A DNA stretch of 64,000 bases from Fusicatenibacter sp. (GTDB lineage: Bacteria > Bacillota > Clostridia > Lachnospirales > Lachnospiraceae), in contig JALEOU010000042.1 in the NCBI GenBank assembly GCA_022766945.1, positions 1 through 64,000 of the forward strand, given 5' to 3'. Made by a program: the position numbers and the translations under genes. How positions within the stretch are numbered: position 1 is the first letter of the stretch; every line of letters starts with the position of its first letter. Positions 35,427 through 44,993 of the stretch are shown one piece after another. The notes beneath the pieces were generated by a model. The model was given only the letters and a program-made list of their open reading frames with translations. It did no database searches and was not told the DNA's origin.

Positions 35427-37832
35427 ATGAAAGAATACATGAAACTGCAGACGTGTGCAGCGGCAAGGCCGGAAAATGTGATCCAGGGGGACTGCTACCG
35501 GGTCACAGTGCTGACGAAAAGCCTGGTGCGTGTGGAATACAGTGCGGATGGAATTTTTACGGATCAGCCAACCCAGACAGTACTCTACAGAGACTTTCCG
35601 CCTGTCGACTTTCGTGTGAAGGAGACAGAGGATGGTCTTCTGATCAGCACAGAATATTTTCAGCTCTGCTATGATCGGAGAGAGTTTTCCTCCCATGGAC
35701 TGTCTCTGGCGTGTAAGGGAGTAGATCTGGAGGGAATGCCAGGCGGTAATATGCCCGCATGGCGTTATGGGAGCAGCCGTCCCACACTGAAAGGAACAGC
35801 GCGGACGCTGGATAATGTGGACGGTGCCTGTGCTCTGGAGGAGGGACTGATGTCCTACTGGAATGGCTGTGCGTGCCTGGCCGATTCACGGACACTGACG
35901 CTGACCGGGGATGGATGGGTGGAGCCAAGAAAAACAGGAATTTCGGATATCTATCTGTTTGCCTACGGTCATCGTTACCGGGAAGCTCTGAAGGATTTTT
36001 ATCGACTGTGCGGCAGAACGCCGATGCTGCCGCGTTTTGCCCTGGGCAACTGGTGGAGCAGATATTATCCATACACGGAGGAATCTTATCTGGAGCTGAT
36101 GGAGCAATTTGATAAGGAAAAGATTTCGTTTTCCGTGGCAGTCATTGATATGGACTGGCATTTGGTGGACATCGATCCGAAATACGGAACCGGATGGACC
36201 GGTTTTACCTGGAATAAAGAGCTGTTTCCGGAACCGGAGCGCTTCCTGCAAAAGCTGCATGACCGGGGAATGAAAGTTACGCTGAACCTGCACCCTGCAG
36301 ATGGAATCCGCTCGTACGAAGAGTGTTATCCGCGTATGGCGAAACGACTGGGATGGGATATCAGCGAGGAAGAGCCTGTAAACTTTGATATTGCGGATCC
36401 GGATTTTACGGAAGCTTATTTCGAGGAAGTACTCCATCCGATGGAGAAGGAGGGTGTGGATTTCTGGTGGATTGACTGGCAGCAGGGAACCGACACCAAG
36501 GTAAAAGGGCTGGATCCGCTCTGGATGCTCAATCATTTCCATTATCTGGACAGCAAAAGAGAGGGCAGACGGGCCATGACCTTCTCCCGTTATGCGGGGC
36601 CGGGTTCTCACCGCTATCCGATCGGATTTTCCGGAGATACCGTGATCTCCTGGGATTCCCTTGATTTTCAGCCGTATTTCACAAGTACAGCTTCCAATAT
36701 CGGATATGGCTGGTGGAGCCATGATATCGGCGGACATATGATGGGAAGCAAAAACGATGAGCTGGAGGCGCGGTGGTATCAGTTCGGTGTGTTTTCGCCG
36801 ATCAACCGGCTTCACAGCAGCAGCAGTATTTTTAATGGAAAAGAACCCTGGAGATTCAAAAAAGAGGTCCGTGAGACAATGGATGAATTCCTTCGTCTGC
36901 GTCACCGCCTGATCCCTTATCTGTATACGATGAATTACCGTGCCTTTGCAGAGGGTGAGCCAATCTGCCAGCCGATGTATTACGAATATCCCACAAAATG
37001 GGAAAGCTATCAGCGCAAGAATCAGTATTTCTTCGGCAGTGAGCTGATGGTGATCCCGATTACCACACCGCGGATAGCAGAACTGAATGCCGCGGAAGTA
37101 AAAGTGTGGCTGCCAAAAGGCCTGTGGTTCGATTTCTTTACCGATACAGTTTACCAGGGAGGGAGAAGCCTTTGTATGTACCGGGGGATCGACAGTATTC
37201 CGGTTCTTGCAAAAGCCGGTGCCATTGTGCCGATGACTGAGGAGATTCTGTCCGGGGATGTGGGAAAAAATCCACAGGAACTTACCGTGCGGATCTATCC
37301 GGGAGCGGACAACAGTTTCGTCTTATATGAGGATGAAAATGATACCGAGGGATATCTGCAGGGAATCTGTGTCAAAACAAAGCTGTCCCTTGACTGGGAT
37401 CAGAAACGGTTTGTGATTGAACCGGTGGAAGGCCGGGAAGAGCTGATCCCAAAGGAGCGGACCTGGCAGATCAGGCTGCAGAAAATCACAGCCGCAAAGG
37501 CCACGGTACGGATCAATGGCGTGGAACAGAGCGTCCGGCAGGACAAGGAAGGCAGTACGCTTGCGATCACGCTGTGCCAGATCAGACCGCAGGACCGCAT
37601 TGAGATTGAACTTCCAGCTGACTGTGAAATCGCCGGAAATTCGACCGGACAGCAGCTGTATGAATTCCTGAATCAGGCAGAAATCCGGTATTTTCTGAAA
37701 GATCAGATCTATGGACTGGCAGCAAAACACAGGGAGAAAGAGGCGGATCTTATGGGAGAAATGCAGGTGATGGGTGTCTCGGAACCTTTGCAGAGAGCTG
37801 TCCTGGAACTCGTAAATGCCTATGATGGCTGA
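35427..37832 (+). CDS. GH31 alpha-glycosidase
   Basis: 801-residue family 31 enzyme, cytoplasmic. N-terminal beta-sandwich (about 1-190), then barrel with nucleophile Asp350 in FWWIDWQQG and acid/base Asp404 in GFSGDTVISW. The family covers alpha-glucosidase, alpha-xylosidase and related activities; the WWIDWQQG form and the operon context favour an alpha-glucoside. The C-terminal approximately 65 residues (EFLNQAEIRYFLKDQIYG) form an extra helical tail. The start at 35427 is the first ATG of the frame; its ribosome site AAGGAAA is rather distant, so an ATG at 35439 is possible. Confidence 0.92.
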   Translation: MKEYMKLQTCAAARPENVIQGDCYRVTVLTKSLVRVEYSADGIFTDQPTQTVLYRDFPPVDFRVKETEDGLLISTEYFQLCYDRREFSSHGLSLACKGVDLEGMPGGNMPAWRYGSSRPTLKGTARTLDNVDGACALEEGLMSYWNGCACLADSRTLTLTGDGWVEPRKTGISDIYLFAYGHRYREALKDFYRLCGRTPMLPRFALGNWWSRYYPYTEESYLELMEQFDKEKISFSVAVIDMDWHLVDIDPKYGTGWTGFTWNKELFPEPERFLQKLHDRGMKVTLNLHPADGIRSYEECYPRMAKRLGWDISEEEPVNFDIADPDFTEAYFEEVLHPMEKEGVDFWWIDWQQGTDTKVKGLDPLWMLNHFHYLDSKREGRRAMTFSRYAGPGSHRYPIGFSGDTVISWDSLDFQPYFTSTASNIGYGWWSHDIGGHMMGSKNDELEARWYQFGVFSPINRLHSSSSIFNGKEPWRFKKEVRETMDEFLRLRHRLIPYLYTMNYRAFAEGEPICQPMYYEYPTKWESYQRKNQYFFGSELMVIPITTPRIAELNAAEVKVWLPKGLWFDFFTDTVYQGGRSLCMYRGIDSIPVLAKAGAIVPMTEEILSGDVGKNPQELTVRIYPGADNSFVLYEDENDTEGYLQGICVKTKLSLDWDQKRFVIEPVEGREELIPKERTWQIRLQKITAAKATVRINGVEQSVRQDKEGSTLAITLCQIRPQDRIEIELPADCEIAGNSTGQQLYEFLNQAEIRYFLKDQIYGLAAKHREKEADLMGEMQVMGVSEPLQRAVLELVNAYDG

Positions 37833-37865
37833 ATAAAAATGATTTGTTGTAAATCGTGTGTGTGA

Positions 37866-37930
37866 AAAGCCCCTTCCGGGGAGACGGGTGCACATAGTGT
37901 GCATTTGTCAGTACGGAGGGGGCTTTTTTT
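37866..37930 (+). terminator. Intrinsic terminator of the alpha-glucoside operon
   Basis: AAAGCCCC near 37866-37873 pairs with GGGGGCTTT (37918-37926), followed by a seven-T run; an internal TGCACATAGTGTGCA hairpin sits in the loop. Gene-free otherwise up to the met promoter. Confidence 0.85.
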
Positions 37931-38007
37931 ATCGAAAAGTCATTTGCTATAGAAAAAAGCTATTGCAGGGACAAGAAAAGTACAATGATGGAAAAGGCTT
38001 CTTTTTA

Positions 38008-38036
38008 TTGACATTTGGAGGATTGGTTACTATAAT
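38008..38036 (+). promoter_or_regulatory. Consensus promoter of metNIQ
   Basis: TTGACA (38008-38013), 17-base spacer, TATAAT (38031-38036), both perfect. The leader to metN is only about 60 bases and carries no S-box or T-box, so regulation by SAM riboswitch is not seen. Confidence 0.88.
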
Positions 38037-38100
38037 CTAAAACATACTAAACATAGCGAGTGAGTAGGAATAACGAGGAACAGAAAGGAAGACTCTTGAA

Positions 38101-39135
38101 ATGATAGAATTCGAGAATGTGAGCAAGGTGTTTCAAATCGGGACATCAAAGGTCCAGGCATTGAAATCAGTAAACCTGAAAATAGAAACCGGCGATATCT
38201 ATGGGATAATCGGATTTTCCGGCGCAGGAAAATCGACACTGCTGCGGACAATCAATGCGCTGGAGCGGCCGACAGACGGAAGAGTCCTGATTGACGGAGA
38301 GGATATCCAGACACTTTCCAAAGAAAAGCTGCGGCAAAGGAGAAAAAAGATCGGCATGATTTTTCAGCAGTTCAATCTTCTGGAGACAAAGACAGTATAT
38401 GAAAATGTGGCCCTGCCGCTGAAACTGAATCATGTGCCGAAACAGCAGATCAAAAAGAAGGTGGAAGAAATCCTGGAATTTACGGAGCTGACGGACAAAC
38501 GGGATGTCTATCCGGGAAAGCTTTCCGGAGGACAAAAGCAGAGAGTCGGCATTGCCCGCGCGCTGGCCACAGAGCCTACGATTCTTCTGAGTGACGAAGC
38601 CACCAGCGCACTGGATCCAAAGACGACAGAGTCGATCTTAAAGCTGCTGAAAAAAATCAATCGGGAGTTACATATCACGATTATCCTGATCACACATGAG
38701 ATGAACGTCATTCAAAGCATCTGTAATCATGTGGCAGTGATGGAAAACGGTGAGATTGTGGAAAAGGGAGAGGTGATTGACATCTTTGGCGCACCCAGAC
38801 AGGAAATCACCCGAAACTTTGTGAAATCAGTCATTCACGATGAAGTGCCGGAACGTCTGACGGCAGGAATCCTAAGGCAGAGCCAGAATTATCGTGTGCT
38901 GCGGCTCAAATTTCTGGATTCCGACAGTACCGAATCTGTGCTGGCGCAGATCAACAAGAAATTTGAAGTCGAGACAAATATTCTGTTTGCCAATATCAGC
39001 GAGATTCAGGAGAGAATTCTGGGAATCATTATCGTTCAGGTGATAGGAAGTGAGACGGAAATCAACAAAGCAGAAGCATATCTTGAGAAACAGAGGGTCG
39101 GATATGCGGAAGTGGATCTGGAGAAAGGAGCATAA
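38101..39135 (+). CDS. metN: Methionine ABC transporter ATP-binding protein with NIL domain
   Basis: 344 residues. Walker A GFSGAGKST (about 38-46), signature LSGGQKQR, Walker B ILLSDEATSALD. C-terminal residues about 265-342 form the NIL domain, which senses intracellular methionine and inhibits transport. First gene of metN-metI-metQ. The distinctive MetN features make the assignment firm, although homologous systems import other sulfur compounds or acylated amino acids. Confidence 0.95.
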   Translation: MIEFENVSKVFQIGTSKVQALKSVNLKIETGDIYGIIGFSGAGKSTLLRTINALERPTDGRVLIDGEDIQTLSKEKLRQRRKKIGMIFQQFNLLETKTVYENVALPLKLNHVPKQQIKKKVEEILEFTELTDKRDVYPGKLSGGQKQRVGIARALATEPTILLSDEATSALDPKTTESILKLLKKINRELHITIILITHEMNVIQSICNHVAVMENGEIVEKGEVIDIFGAPRQEITRNFVKSVIHDEVPERLTAGILRQSQNYRVLRLKFLDSDSTESVLAQINKKFEVETNILFANISEIQERILGIIIVQVIGSETEINKAEAYLEKQRVGYAEVDLEKGA

Positions 39136-39138
39136 GAC

Positions 39139-39816
39139 ATGACAGCAGCAATTGAAAATTTTCTTGGCATCCCTTTGGAAAAGGTTTTTGTTTCCATCAA
39201 TGAAACCGTGTACATGGTAAGCATTTCATTGATTATCGGAGCTGTACTGGCGTTTTTCATCGCCATGCTGCTTATGTTTTGCCGGAAGGGAGGCCTCTAT
39301 GAAAACCGGCTGGTTTATGGCATTCTGAATCTGGTAATCAATATTGTGCGAAGTACACCGTTTGTCGTGCTTTTGATCGCGGTGATGCCTTTGACGAAAG
39401 CAATTATCGGAACCAGAATCGGACCGACTGCAGCGATTGTACCTCTGACGATTTTTATCGTTCCGTTCCTTGCCCGTCTGATGGAGAATTCTCTTCTGGA
39501 TACGGGAAAGGGAATTCTGGAGGCAGCACAGTCGATGGGAGCTTCCGTTTTTCAGATGATCTTTTACTTTATTTTACCGGAATCCCTGGGATCTCTGATC
39601 CTCTCTCTGACGACCGGAATCGTCGGACTGATCGGTTCCAGCGCGATGGCAGGATATATCGGAGGAGGCGGAATCGGAAGCCTGGTGCTAAATTACGGTT
39701 ACAACCGGTTCAATTTTGAACTGATGTATACGCTTGTTGTCCTTTTGATCATCATTACACAGATTATCCAGTCTCTGGGCAATCACCTTGCTGGAAAGGC
39801 GAGGAAAAACAGTTGA
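39139..39816 (+). CDS. metI: Methionine-type ABC transporter permease
   Basis: 225-residue permease with five predicted helices and an EAA loop ILEAAQSMGASVFQMIFYFI. GYIGGGGIGSLVLNYGYNRF is a MetI signature. Three bases separate it from metN. Confidence 0.94.
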   Translation: MTAAIENFLGIPLEKVFVSINETVYMVSISLIIGAVLAFFIAMLLMFCRKGGLYENRLVYGILNLVINIVRSTPFVVLLIAVMPLTKAIIGTRIGPTAAIVPLTIFIVPFLARLMENSLLDTGKGILEAAQSMGASVFQMIFYFILPESLGSLILSLTTGIVGLIGSSAMAGYIGGGGIGSLVLNYGYNRFNFELMYTLVVLLIIITQIIQSLGNHLAGKARKNS

Positions 39817-39905
39817 AGAAGGCTTGAATTTGACAGATTTTAAACAGTTCTAAGAGTAACAGGAATCACTATCAATATCATTAGTTAGAAAGAGGAGAAA
39901 TGATT

Positions 39906-40832
39906 ATGAAAAATAAAATTTTAAAAAACGTATTGACATTTACAGCTACCGCCGCAATTTTGGCAGGATGCGGAAATAGCACCGCTGTGACTTCACAGGA
40001 AAACAGCAGTGAGGATACGAGCGTATCAAACAGCAATGCACAGGGAACTTCCTCTGCTTCAGAAGACCAGCAGTCAGAAAATACCAAGACGAACATCGTC
40101 TACGCGAAAGGTGTCGGTCCCTATACCGAATTATTTGAGGAAGCGATTATTCCAATTCTGGAAAAACAGGGGTATACTTTTACCTGTACAGAACTGGATC
40201 TGAATCAGGCAGATGCCGCAATCTCCAGCGGTGATGCGGATGTCTCGGTGGAGCAGCATCTGGCCTATATGAAGGCATACAACGAGCAGGCGGACGGTCA
40301 TCTGGTGGCACTTGGCCGGGTTCCTACCGTTCCCGCGTCCGTATTTTCCGAAAAGCATGATTCACTGGATGAAATCGGAGACGGAATGGTGATTGCGGTT
40401 CCGCAGGATGCCGGGAATCAGGCAAGAGCGTTTGTAATGCTGCAGGATCTGGGTTGGATTACCTTAAAAGACGGAACAGATTACGCCACTGCAGCAGCTG
40501 AAGATGTGGAAGAAAATCCATACAATCTGGAATTTTATGAGCTGCAGACGACGTATATCGCAACCAGCCTCAGTGATTTTGATTACGGTGTGATCACGGG
40601 AAGTATCGTATACAATGCAGGTATCGATCCTTCCACAGCACTTTTTAACGAAAATCTGACGGATGATTTCTGGCTGCAGGTAGTGGTCAACGAGGAGAAT
40701 CAGGATGCCGAGTGGGCAAAAGCGATTGTAAATGCCTATCAGTCGGAGGAATTCCTGACCTGGATCAAAGAGAACAACGGACCCAAATACAGCAATCTCT
40801 GGTCTGTTCCGGAGTATGACAGCGAATCCTGA
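39906..40832 (+). CDS. metQ: MetQ/NlpA-family binding lipoprotein
   Basis: 308-residue lipoprotein. Signal peptide with lipobox ILAGC; a Ser/Thr/Glu-rich linker of about 40 residues follows, then the NlpA fold (GVGPYTELFEEAIIPILEKQ). An ATG also exists at 39900, but AGAGGAG lies only two bases from it and eight from the ATG at 39906. Delivers methionine or a related compound to MetNI. Confidence 0.92.
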   Translation: MKNKILKNVLTFTATAAILAGCGNSTAVTSQENSSEDTSVSNSNAQGTSSASEDQQSENTKTNIVYAKGVGPYTELFEEAIIPILEKQGYTFTCTELDLNQADAAISSGDADVSVEQHLAYMKAYNEQADGHLVALGRVPTVPASVFSEKHDSLDEIGDGMVIAVPQDAGNQARAFVMLQDLGWITLKDGTDYATAAAEDVEENPYNLEFYELQTTYIATSLSDFDYGVITGSIVYNAGIDPSTALFNENLTDDFWLQVVVNEENQDAEWAKAIVNAYQSEEFLTWIKENNGPKYSNLWSVPEYDSES

Positions 40833-40868
40833 AAAAGAGATCCGGATATCGGAATAAGGAGAAGACAT

Positions 40869-42197
40869 ATGGATGCAGTAGAGAAGAAAATCATTGATCT
40901 CATTGATCAGAACAAAGAGGAAATACTGGAGTTTGCCAGGGATATTTATTCCCATGCGGAGCTGGGCTATAAAGAGTTCCGTACCTCACAAAAATTTGTG
41001 GAATTTATGAAAAAGAAAAATCTTCCCGTCACGGAAGGGCTGGCAGTGACCGGGGCAAAAGCCTATCTCAACGAGGAGAAGAAAGAAAATGCCAGCCTTG
41101 CCCTGATTGGCGAGCTGGATGCTCTTAGAATTCCAAATCACAAATATGCGAACCCGGACACACAGGCAGCACACTGCTGCGGTCACCATGCGCAGCTGAC
41201 CGGATTGATCGGGGCAGCAATCGCTCTGACGGATCCGGAAGTTGCATCAGCGCTGGATGGACAGATCATCTTCTTTGCGGTTCCGGCAGAAGAATACGGC
41301 GAAGTAGAATTTAAAAACCAGCTGAAGGAGGAAGGGAAAATCCGCTATGGCGGAGGAAAATGTGAGCTGATTCGAATCGGGGCATTCGATGACGCGGATC
41401 TGTGTGTGGCGCACCACAGCAGAGGCGGTAATGCGATCTCGTTCAATCAGGGCAGCAACAACGGTTTTGTCAGCAAAGTCATTCGCTATCATGGGAAAGC
41501 AGCCCATGCGGCGGGAAGCCCAGAGAAAGGTGTCAATGCGCTGAATGCGGCTTCGCTGGGACTGACCGCGCTGGCATATCACAGAGAAACCTTCCGGGAT
41601 CAGGACCACGTGCGGATTCACCCGATCATGACAAAAGGCGGTGATCTGGTCAATGTCGTACCGGAGGAAGTGGTTATTGAGACACTGGTGCGCGCCTCCA
41701 ACGGTCCGGCCATCTGCGATGCGTCCGCAAAGACAGACCGTGCTTTCTTTGCCGGCGGCGCGGCACTTGGGGCGACGGTGGAGATCGAAACCATGCCCGG
41801 TTACCTGCCCACCATACCTCAGGCGCCAAATCCGGCAGTTGTGGAAGCAGCACGAATTGCCGCAGAGGGAACCGACTATCCGGTCGTAATCGAAGATGAC
41901 TTCACAAGAGTCAACGGCGGTTCCACCGATGTGGGAGATGTACAGCACTTAAAGCCTGTGTACACCTTCCATACCGGAGGAGTAGAGGGAAATTTCCACA
42001 GCGCAGAATTTACAGTGACAGACGAAAATCTGGCTTACCTGGAAACCGCAAAAATCTTTGCGCTGTCTGCATACCGCCTGCTGAGAAACGGGGCAGCCGA
42101 GGCAAAAAAGGCAGTCAGAGAGTATCAGCCCAAATATACCAAAGACGAATACATTGCCTACATGGAATCCCAGATCCGCAAAGAAATCCGGCAGTAA
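40869..42197 (+). CDS. M20-family amidohydrolase (N-acyl amino acid or AbgB-like)
   Basis: 442-residue cytoplasmic metallohydrolase. Metal-binding and catalytic regions: LIGELDALRIPNH, HCCGHHAQLTG, FFAVPAEEYGE. It resembles the peptidase M20D aminoacylase/aminobenzoyl-glutamate hydrolase branch. Placed 36 bases after metQ behind AAGGAGAAG, it may deacylate an N-acylated sulfur amino acid or dipeptide brought in by the Met transporter. The substrate is inferred from context only. Confidence 0.88.
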   Translation: MDAVEKKIIDLIDQNKEEILEFARDIYSHAELGYKEFRTSQKFVEFMKKKNLPVTEGLAVTGAKAYLNEEKKENASLALIGELDALRIPNHKYANPDTQAAHCCGHHAQLTGLIGAAIALTDPEVASALDGQIIFFAVPAEEYGEVEFKNQLKEEGKIRYGGGKCELIRIGAFDDADLCVAHHSRGGNAISFNQGSNNGFVSKVIRYHGKAAHAAGSPEKGVNALNAASLGLTALAYHRETFRDQDHVRIHPIMTKGGDLVNVVPEEVVIETLVRASNGPAICDASAKTDRAFFAGGAALGATVEIETMPGYLPTIPQAPNPAVVEAARIAAEGTDYPVVIEDDFTRVNGGSTDVGDVQHLKPVYTFHTGGVEGNFHSAEFTVTDENLAYLETAKIFALSAYRLLRNGAAEAKKAVREYQPKYTKDEYIAYMESQIRKEIRQ

Positions 42198-42235
42198 CCG
42201 TCATCCCGGACAGTGAGCAGGAGGGAAAGAAATGA

Positions 42236-42264
42236 TTGTAATGGAGGGTCCGGTGTGCTATAAT
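42236..42264 (+). promoter_or_regulatory. Promoter of the cobalamin-riboswitch operon
   Basis: TTGTAA (42236-42241), 17-base spacer, TATAAT (42259-42264). Start expected near 42271, just upstream of the riboswitch. Confidence 0.75.
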
Positions 42265-42300
42265 GCAATTGCAGATTTATTTGAAAACTAAATAAGAAAC

Positions 42301-42475
42301 AGTTGGTGCCGCAAGGTATCGTTGCGGAGAATAGGGAAACAGGTGAAAGGCCTGTGCGATCTCGTCACTGTATGCAAGTAGTGTGTTGCTATCATGTCAC
42401 TGAAGTTTTTCGGGAAGGCGGCAATGCGCGTTTAACTGCGAGCCAGGAGACCTGCCAGCTGTGGTACGGGAATGA
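42301..42475 (+). promoter_or_regulatory. Cobalamin riboswitch
   Basis: The class signatures are present in order: GGGAAACAGGTGAAA (42334-42348), GCCTGTGCGA, CACTGTATGC, a second CACTGAAG, GGGAAGGCGGCAATGC (42412-42427) and the B12 box AGCCAGGAGACCTGCC (42441-42456). The element binds adenosyl- or aquocobalamin and should switch off the operon through the terminator at 42522-42559. Boundaries are approximate. Confidence 0.96.
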
Positions 42476-42521
42476 CAATTCCAGATCACGAGGTTTGATT
42501 GTACCGAATTTATATTTCGAC

Positions 42522-42559
42522 AATCCAACTGCATTTATGCGTTGGATTTTGTTTTTTTC
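42522..42559 (+). terminator. Riboswitch expression-platform terminator
   Basis: AATCCAAC (42522-42529) pairs with GTTGGATT (42541-42548), followed by TTGTTTTTTT. Located between aptamer and first gene. Confidence 0.88.
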
Positions 42560-42623
42560 GCACCCTTTATTTAGATTATCTTCAAATGCACTGCATAAAT
42601 AAAACGTAAAGGGGACGAAAAAC

Positions 42624-44276
42624 ATGAGAAAGAAAATCGTAACGTTATTACTCGCAGCAGCAATGGCATCCTCTCTGTTGGCAGGATGCGGCGGAAGTGA
42701 TACTACAAGTCAGTCATCTTCCTCGCAGACTTCCAGTGTATCGGAGAGCGCAGCGGACGTATCGGCCGAATCCGACAAAGAGGAGATTTCGGATCAGGAG
42801 GCGGCTGACAATGTGGCAGCACTGATCGATGCGATCTATGTGCAGGAGAGAACAGAGGATACGGATGCGCAGTGTGCGGCTGCAAAGGCTGCATGGGATG
42901 CCTTGACGGATGCGCAGAAAGAGCTGGTAGAAGGTGAAAATGCGGATCCGGACTACTTTGGAAGAGATACCGGAGATGCGTCAAAGGACGATCCGCGCAA
43001 TCAGGATGAGATCGGAGAGAATGAGCTGCTGGTAGTCAGCTTCGGTACCTCGTTTAATGACAGCCGTGTCGCTGATATCAAGGGGATTGAGGATGCTCTG
43101 CAGGAAGCATATCCTGACTGGTCTGTAAGAAGAGCATTTACCGCACAGATCATCATCAATCACGTACAGGCACGTGACGGGGAATTCATCGATAATATGC
43201 AGCAGGCGCTGGATCGGGCAGTGGCGAACGGTGTAAAGAATCTTGTAATTCAGCCGACTCATCTGATGCATGGCGCAGAGTACGATGAACTGATGGAGGC
43301 TGTGGAAGAGTATCAGGATCAGTTTGAGACTGTGAGCGTTGCTGAGCCGCTGCTCGGCGAGGTAGGCGCGGATGCTTCTGCCACAAACGATGACAAAGCC
43401 AAAGTTGCAAAGGCAATTACTTCAAAAGCAGTCGAGACGGCAGGTTATGACAGCCTGGATGCTGCAAAAGAGGATGGAGCCGCATTTGTATTTATGGGAC
43501 ACGGAACCTCTCATACTGCCAAGGTATCCTATAGCCAGATGCAGGCACAGATGCAGGAACTGGGATATGAAAATGTGTTTATCGGAACCGTTGAAGGAGA
43601 ACCGGAAGAGACCGCCTGCGAGGCAGTGATTGAGGCAGTTGCCGATGCGGGATATCAGAAAGTTATTCTTCGTCCTCTTATGGTGGTAGCCGGTGACCAT
43701 GCGAATAATGATATGGCAGGCGATGATGAGGACTCCTGGAAGAGTATGTTTATTGCATCCGGAAAATTTGACACGATCGAGACACAGATTGCAGGTCTTG
43801 GCGAAATCGAAGAAATCCAGCAGATTTATGTTGCTCACACAGCGGATGCCATTGGCACACTGGGTACAGGCAGTGCAGCATCGACAGCAAATGCAGCAGG
43901 AAGCGTTCTGGAGGATGGTGTTTACACGGCCGATTTTAACACCGACAGCAGTATGTTCCGCGCAAATGAGGCCTGCGAAGGGAAAGGAACGCTGACAGTG
44001 AAAGGCGGAGAAATGGTCATCCACGTATCTCTTGCTTCCAAAAATATTGTGAATCTGTTCCCCGGATTTGCCGAAGATGCTGCAAAGGACGGTGCAGAAC
44101 TTCTGAATCCTACGACGGATACCGTTACCTACAGTGATGGAGAATCCGAAGAAGTCCATGGCTTTGACATTCCGGTTCCGGCACTGGATGAGGAATTTGA
44201 TCTGGCGCTGATTGGCACCAAAGGCGTGTGGTATGATCACAAAGTCAGCGTTTCCAACCCGGTAAAAGCAGAATAA
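42624..44276 (+). CDS. Surface CbiK-like cobaltochelatase lipoprotein with C-terminal NEAT-like domain
   Basis: 550 residues. Signal peptide with lipobox LLAGC; a Ser-rich linker; a helical spacer with ALTDAQKELVEGEN; then a CbiK-type anaerobic sirohydrochlorin cobaltochelatase domain (about 130-420). Metal-site segments: PTHLMHGAEYDEL, MGHGTSH and VVAGDHANNDMAGDDEDSW, with the expected histidines. From about 430 an extra domain begins with DGVYTADFNTDSSMF, has LTVKGGEMVIHVSL, and ends WYDHKVSV, which resembles NEAT-type tetrapyrrole-binding domains. Normal CbiK is cytoplasmic and about 265 residues; a periplasmic CbiK is known in Desulfovibrio. Under a cobalamin riboswitch and beside a BtuFCD-type importer, it likely handles cobalt or a tetrapyrrole outside the cell. 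Direction of the reaction is unknown. Confidence 0.88.
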   Translation: MRKKIVTLLLAAAMASSLLAGCGGSDTTSQSSSSQTSSVSESAADVSAESDKEEISDQEAADNVAALIDAIYVQERTEDTDAQCAAAKAAWDALTDAQKELVEGENADPDYFGRDTGDASKDDPRNQDEIGENELLVVSFGTSFNDSRVADIKGIEDALQEAYPDWSVRRAFTAQIIINHVQARDGEFIDNMQQALDRAVANGVKNLVIQPTHLMHGAEYDELMEAVEEYQDQFETVSVAEPLLGEVGADASATNDDKAKVAKAITSKAVETAGYDSLDAAKEDGAAFVFMGHGTSHTAKVSYSQMQAQMQELGYENVFIGTVEGEPEETACEAVIEAVADAGYQKVILRPLMVVAGDHANNDMAGDDEDSWKSMFIASGKFDTIETQIAGLGEIEEIQQIYVAHTADAIGTLGTGSAASTANAAGSVLEDGVYTADFNTDSSMFRANEACEGKGTLTVKGGEMVIHVSLASKNIVNLFPGFAEDAAKDGAELLNPTTDTVTYSDGESEEVHGFDIPVPALDEEFDLALIGTKGVWYDHKVSVSNPVKAE

Positions 44277-44307
44277 ACAGATCGGTGCAGCTATCAGACA
44301 GGAGAAT

Positions 44308-44331
44308 CCCCCCGCTTTTTGAGGCGGGGGG
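44308..44331 (+). terminator. GC-rich intercistronic hairpin
   Basis: CCCCCCGC (44308-44315) pairs with GCGGGGGG (44324-44331). The following AGATTTCTA is a weak tail, so partial termination or mRNA protection after the chelatase gene is more likely than a full stop. Confidence 0.6.
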
Positions 44332-44413
44332 AGATTTCTATCTGAAAAAGACTGTGTTTTGCAAAAAAGAGATCCGATGAAAGACATTTTCAGAAGAAAA
44401 ACTGGAGAACAAT

Positions 44414-44962
44414 ATGAAAAAAAGAATTTTGTCATGGATAAGTACCACGCTGATACTTTTGGCCATTCTTTCGGGAAACGTGGCAGCAGGTCAGACGATC
44501 TGCCTGGCGGAGGAACTGTCTGCGCAGGCGGCGTCCATTGACAGGGAAGACGGTGAATATCAGATACAAGTGGAACTGGAAGGAGGAACCGGGAGAGCTA
44601 CGGTGACATCCCCGGCTGTACTGATTGTAAAGGACTCCTGCGCTTATGCGAGAATCGAGTGGAGCAGTTCCAAATTTGACTATATGATTGTGGCCGGAGA
44701 AAAATATCTTCCCATCAATGAAGATGGCAATTCGGTATTTGAGATCCCTGTTCTCGTATTTGATGAGCCGATGACAGTGATTGCAGACACAACTGCCATG
44801 AGTGTACCTCATGAGGTGGAATATACTTTCACGTTTGCTTCGGATCAGATTACGTCCGGAAAACAGACGGTAAAGGGAAGCGTTTTTGGACTTGTACTGG
44901 TGATCATCTCTGCAGCCGGATGCCTTGTCGTATACTTCGTGAAGAAAAAACAGCGTCCGTGA
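44414..44962 (+). CDS. Small membrane-anchored NEAT-like protein
   Basis: 182 residues. N-terminal signal segment (about 5-33), an extracellular beta-rich domain (about 45-140) with DGEYQIQVELEGGTGRA, a C-terminal membrane helix (about 152-174) and a short KKKQRP tail. The domain layout DGxYxI...AxLIVKD...Y...VEYTFTF is similar to NEAT or iron-transport-associated domains, and to the tail of the preceding chelatase. It probably passes a corrinoid, haem-like molecule or cobalt to the binding protein encoded next. The assignment rests on pattern only. Ribosome site TGGAGAACAAT. Confidence 0.6.
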   Translation: MKKRILSWISTTLILLAILSGNVAAGQTICLAEELSAQAASIDREDGEYQIQVELEGGTGRATVTSPAVLIVKDSCAYARIEWSSSKFDYMIVAGEKYLPINEDGNSVFEIPVLVFDEPMTVIADTTAMSVPHEVEYTFTFASDQITSGKQTVKGSVFGLVLVIISAAGCLVVYFVKKKQRP

Positions 44963-44993
44963 AATTTTGAGTGGAAAGAAGGAGTTCCGTAAA

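Noticed and set aside
35886-36905. 339-codon minus-strand frame inside the GH31 gene
   Set aside because: Antisense shadow; the sense frame has the GH31 nucleophile and acid/base.
38037-38100. SAM or T-box riboswitch before metN
   Set aside because: Leader is about 60 bases with no S-box, T-box or terminator stem.
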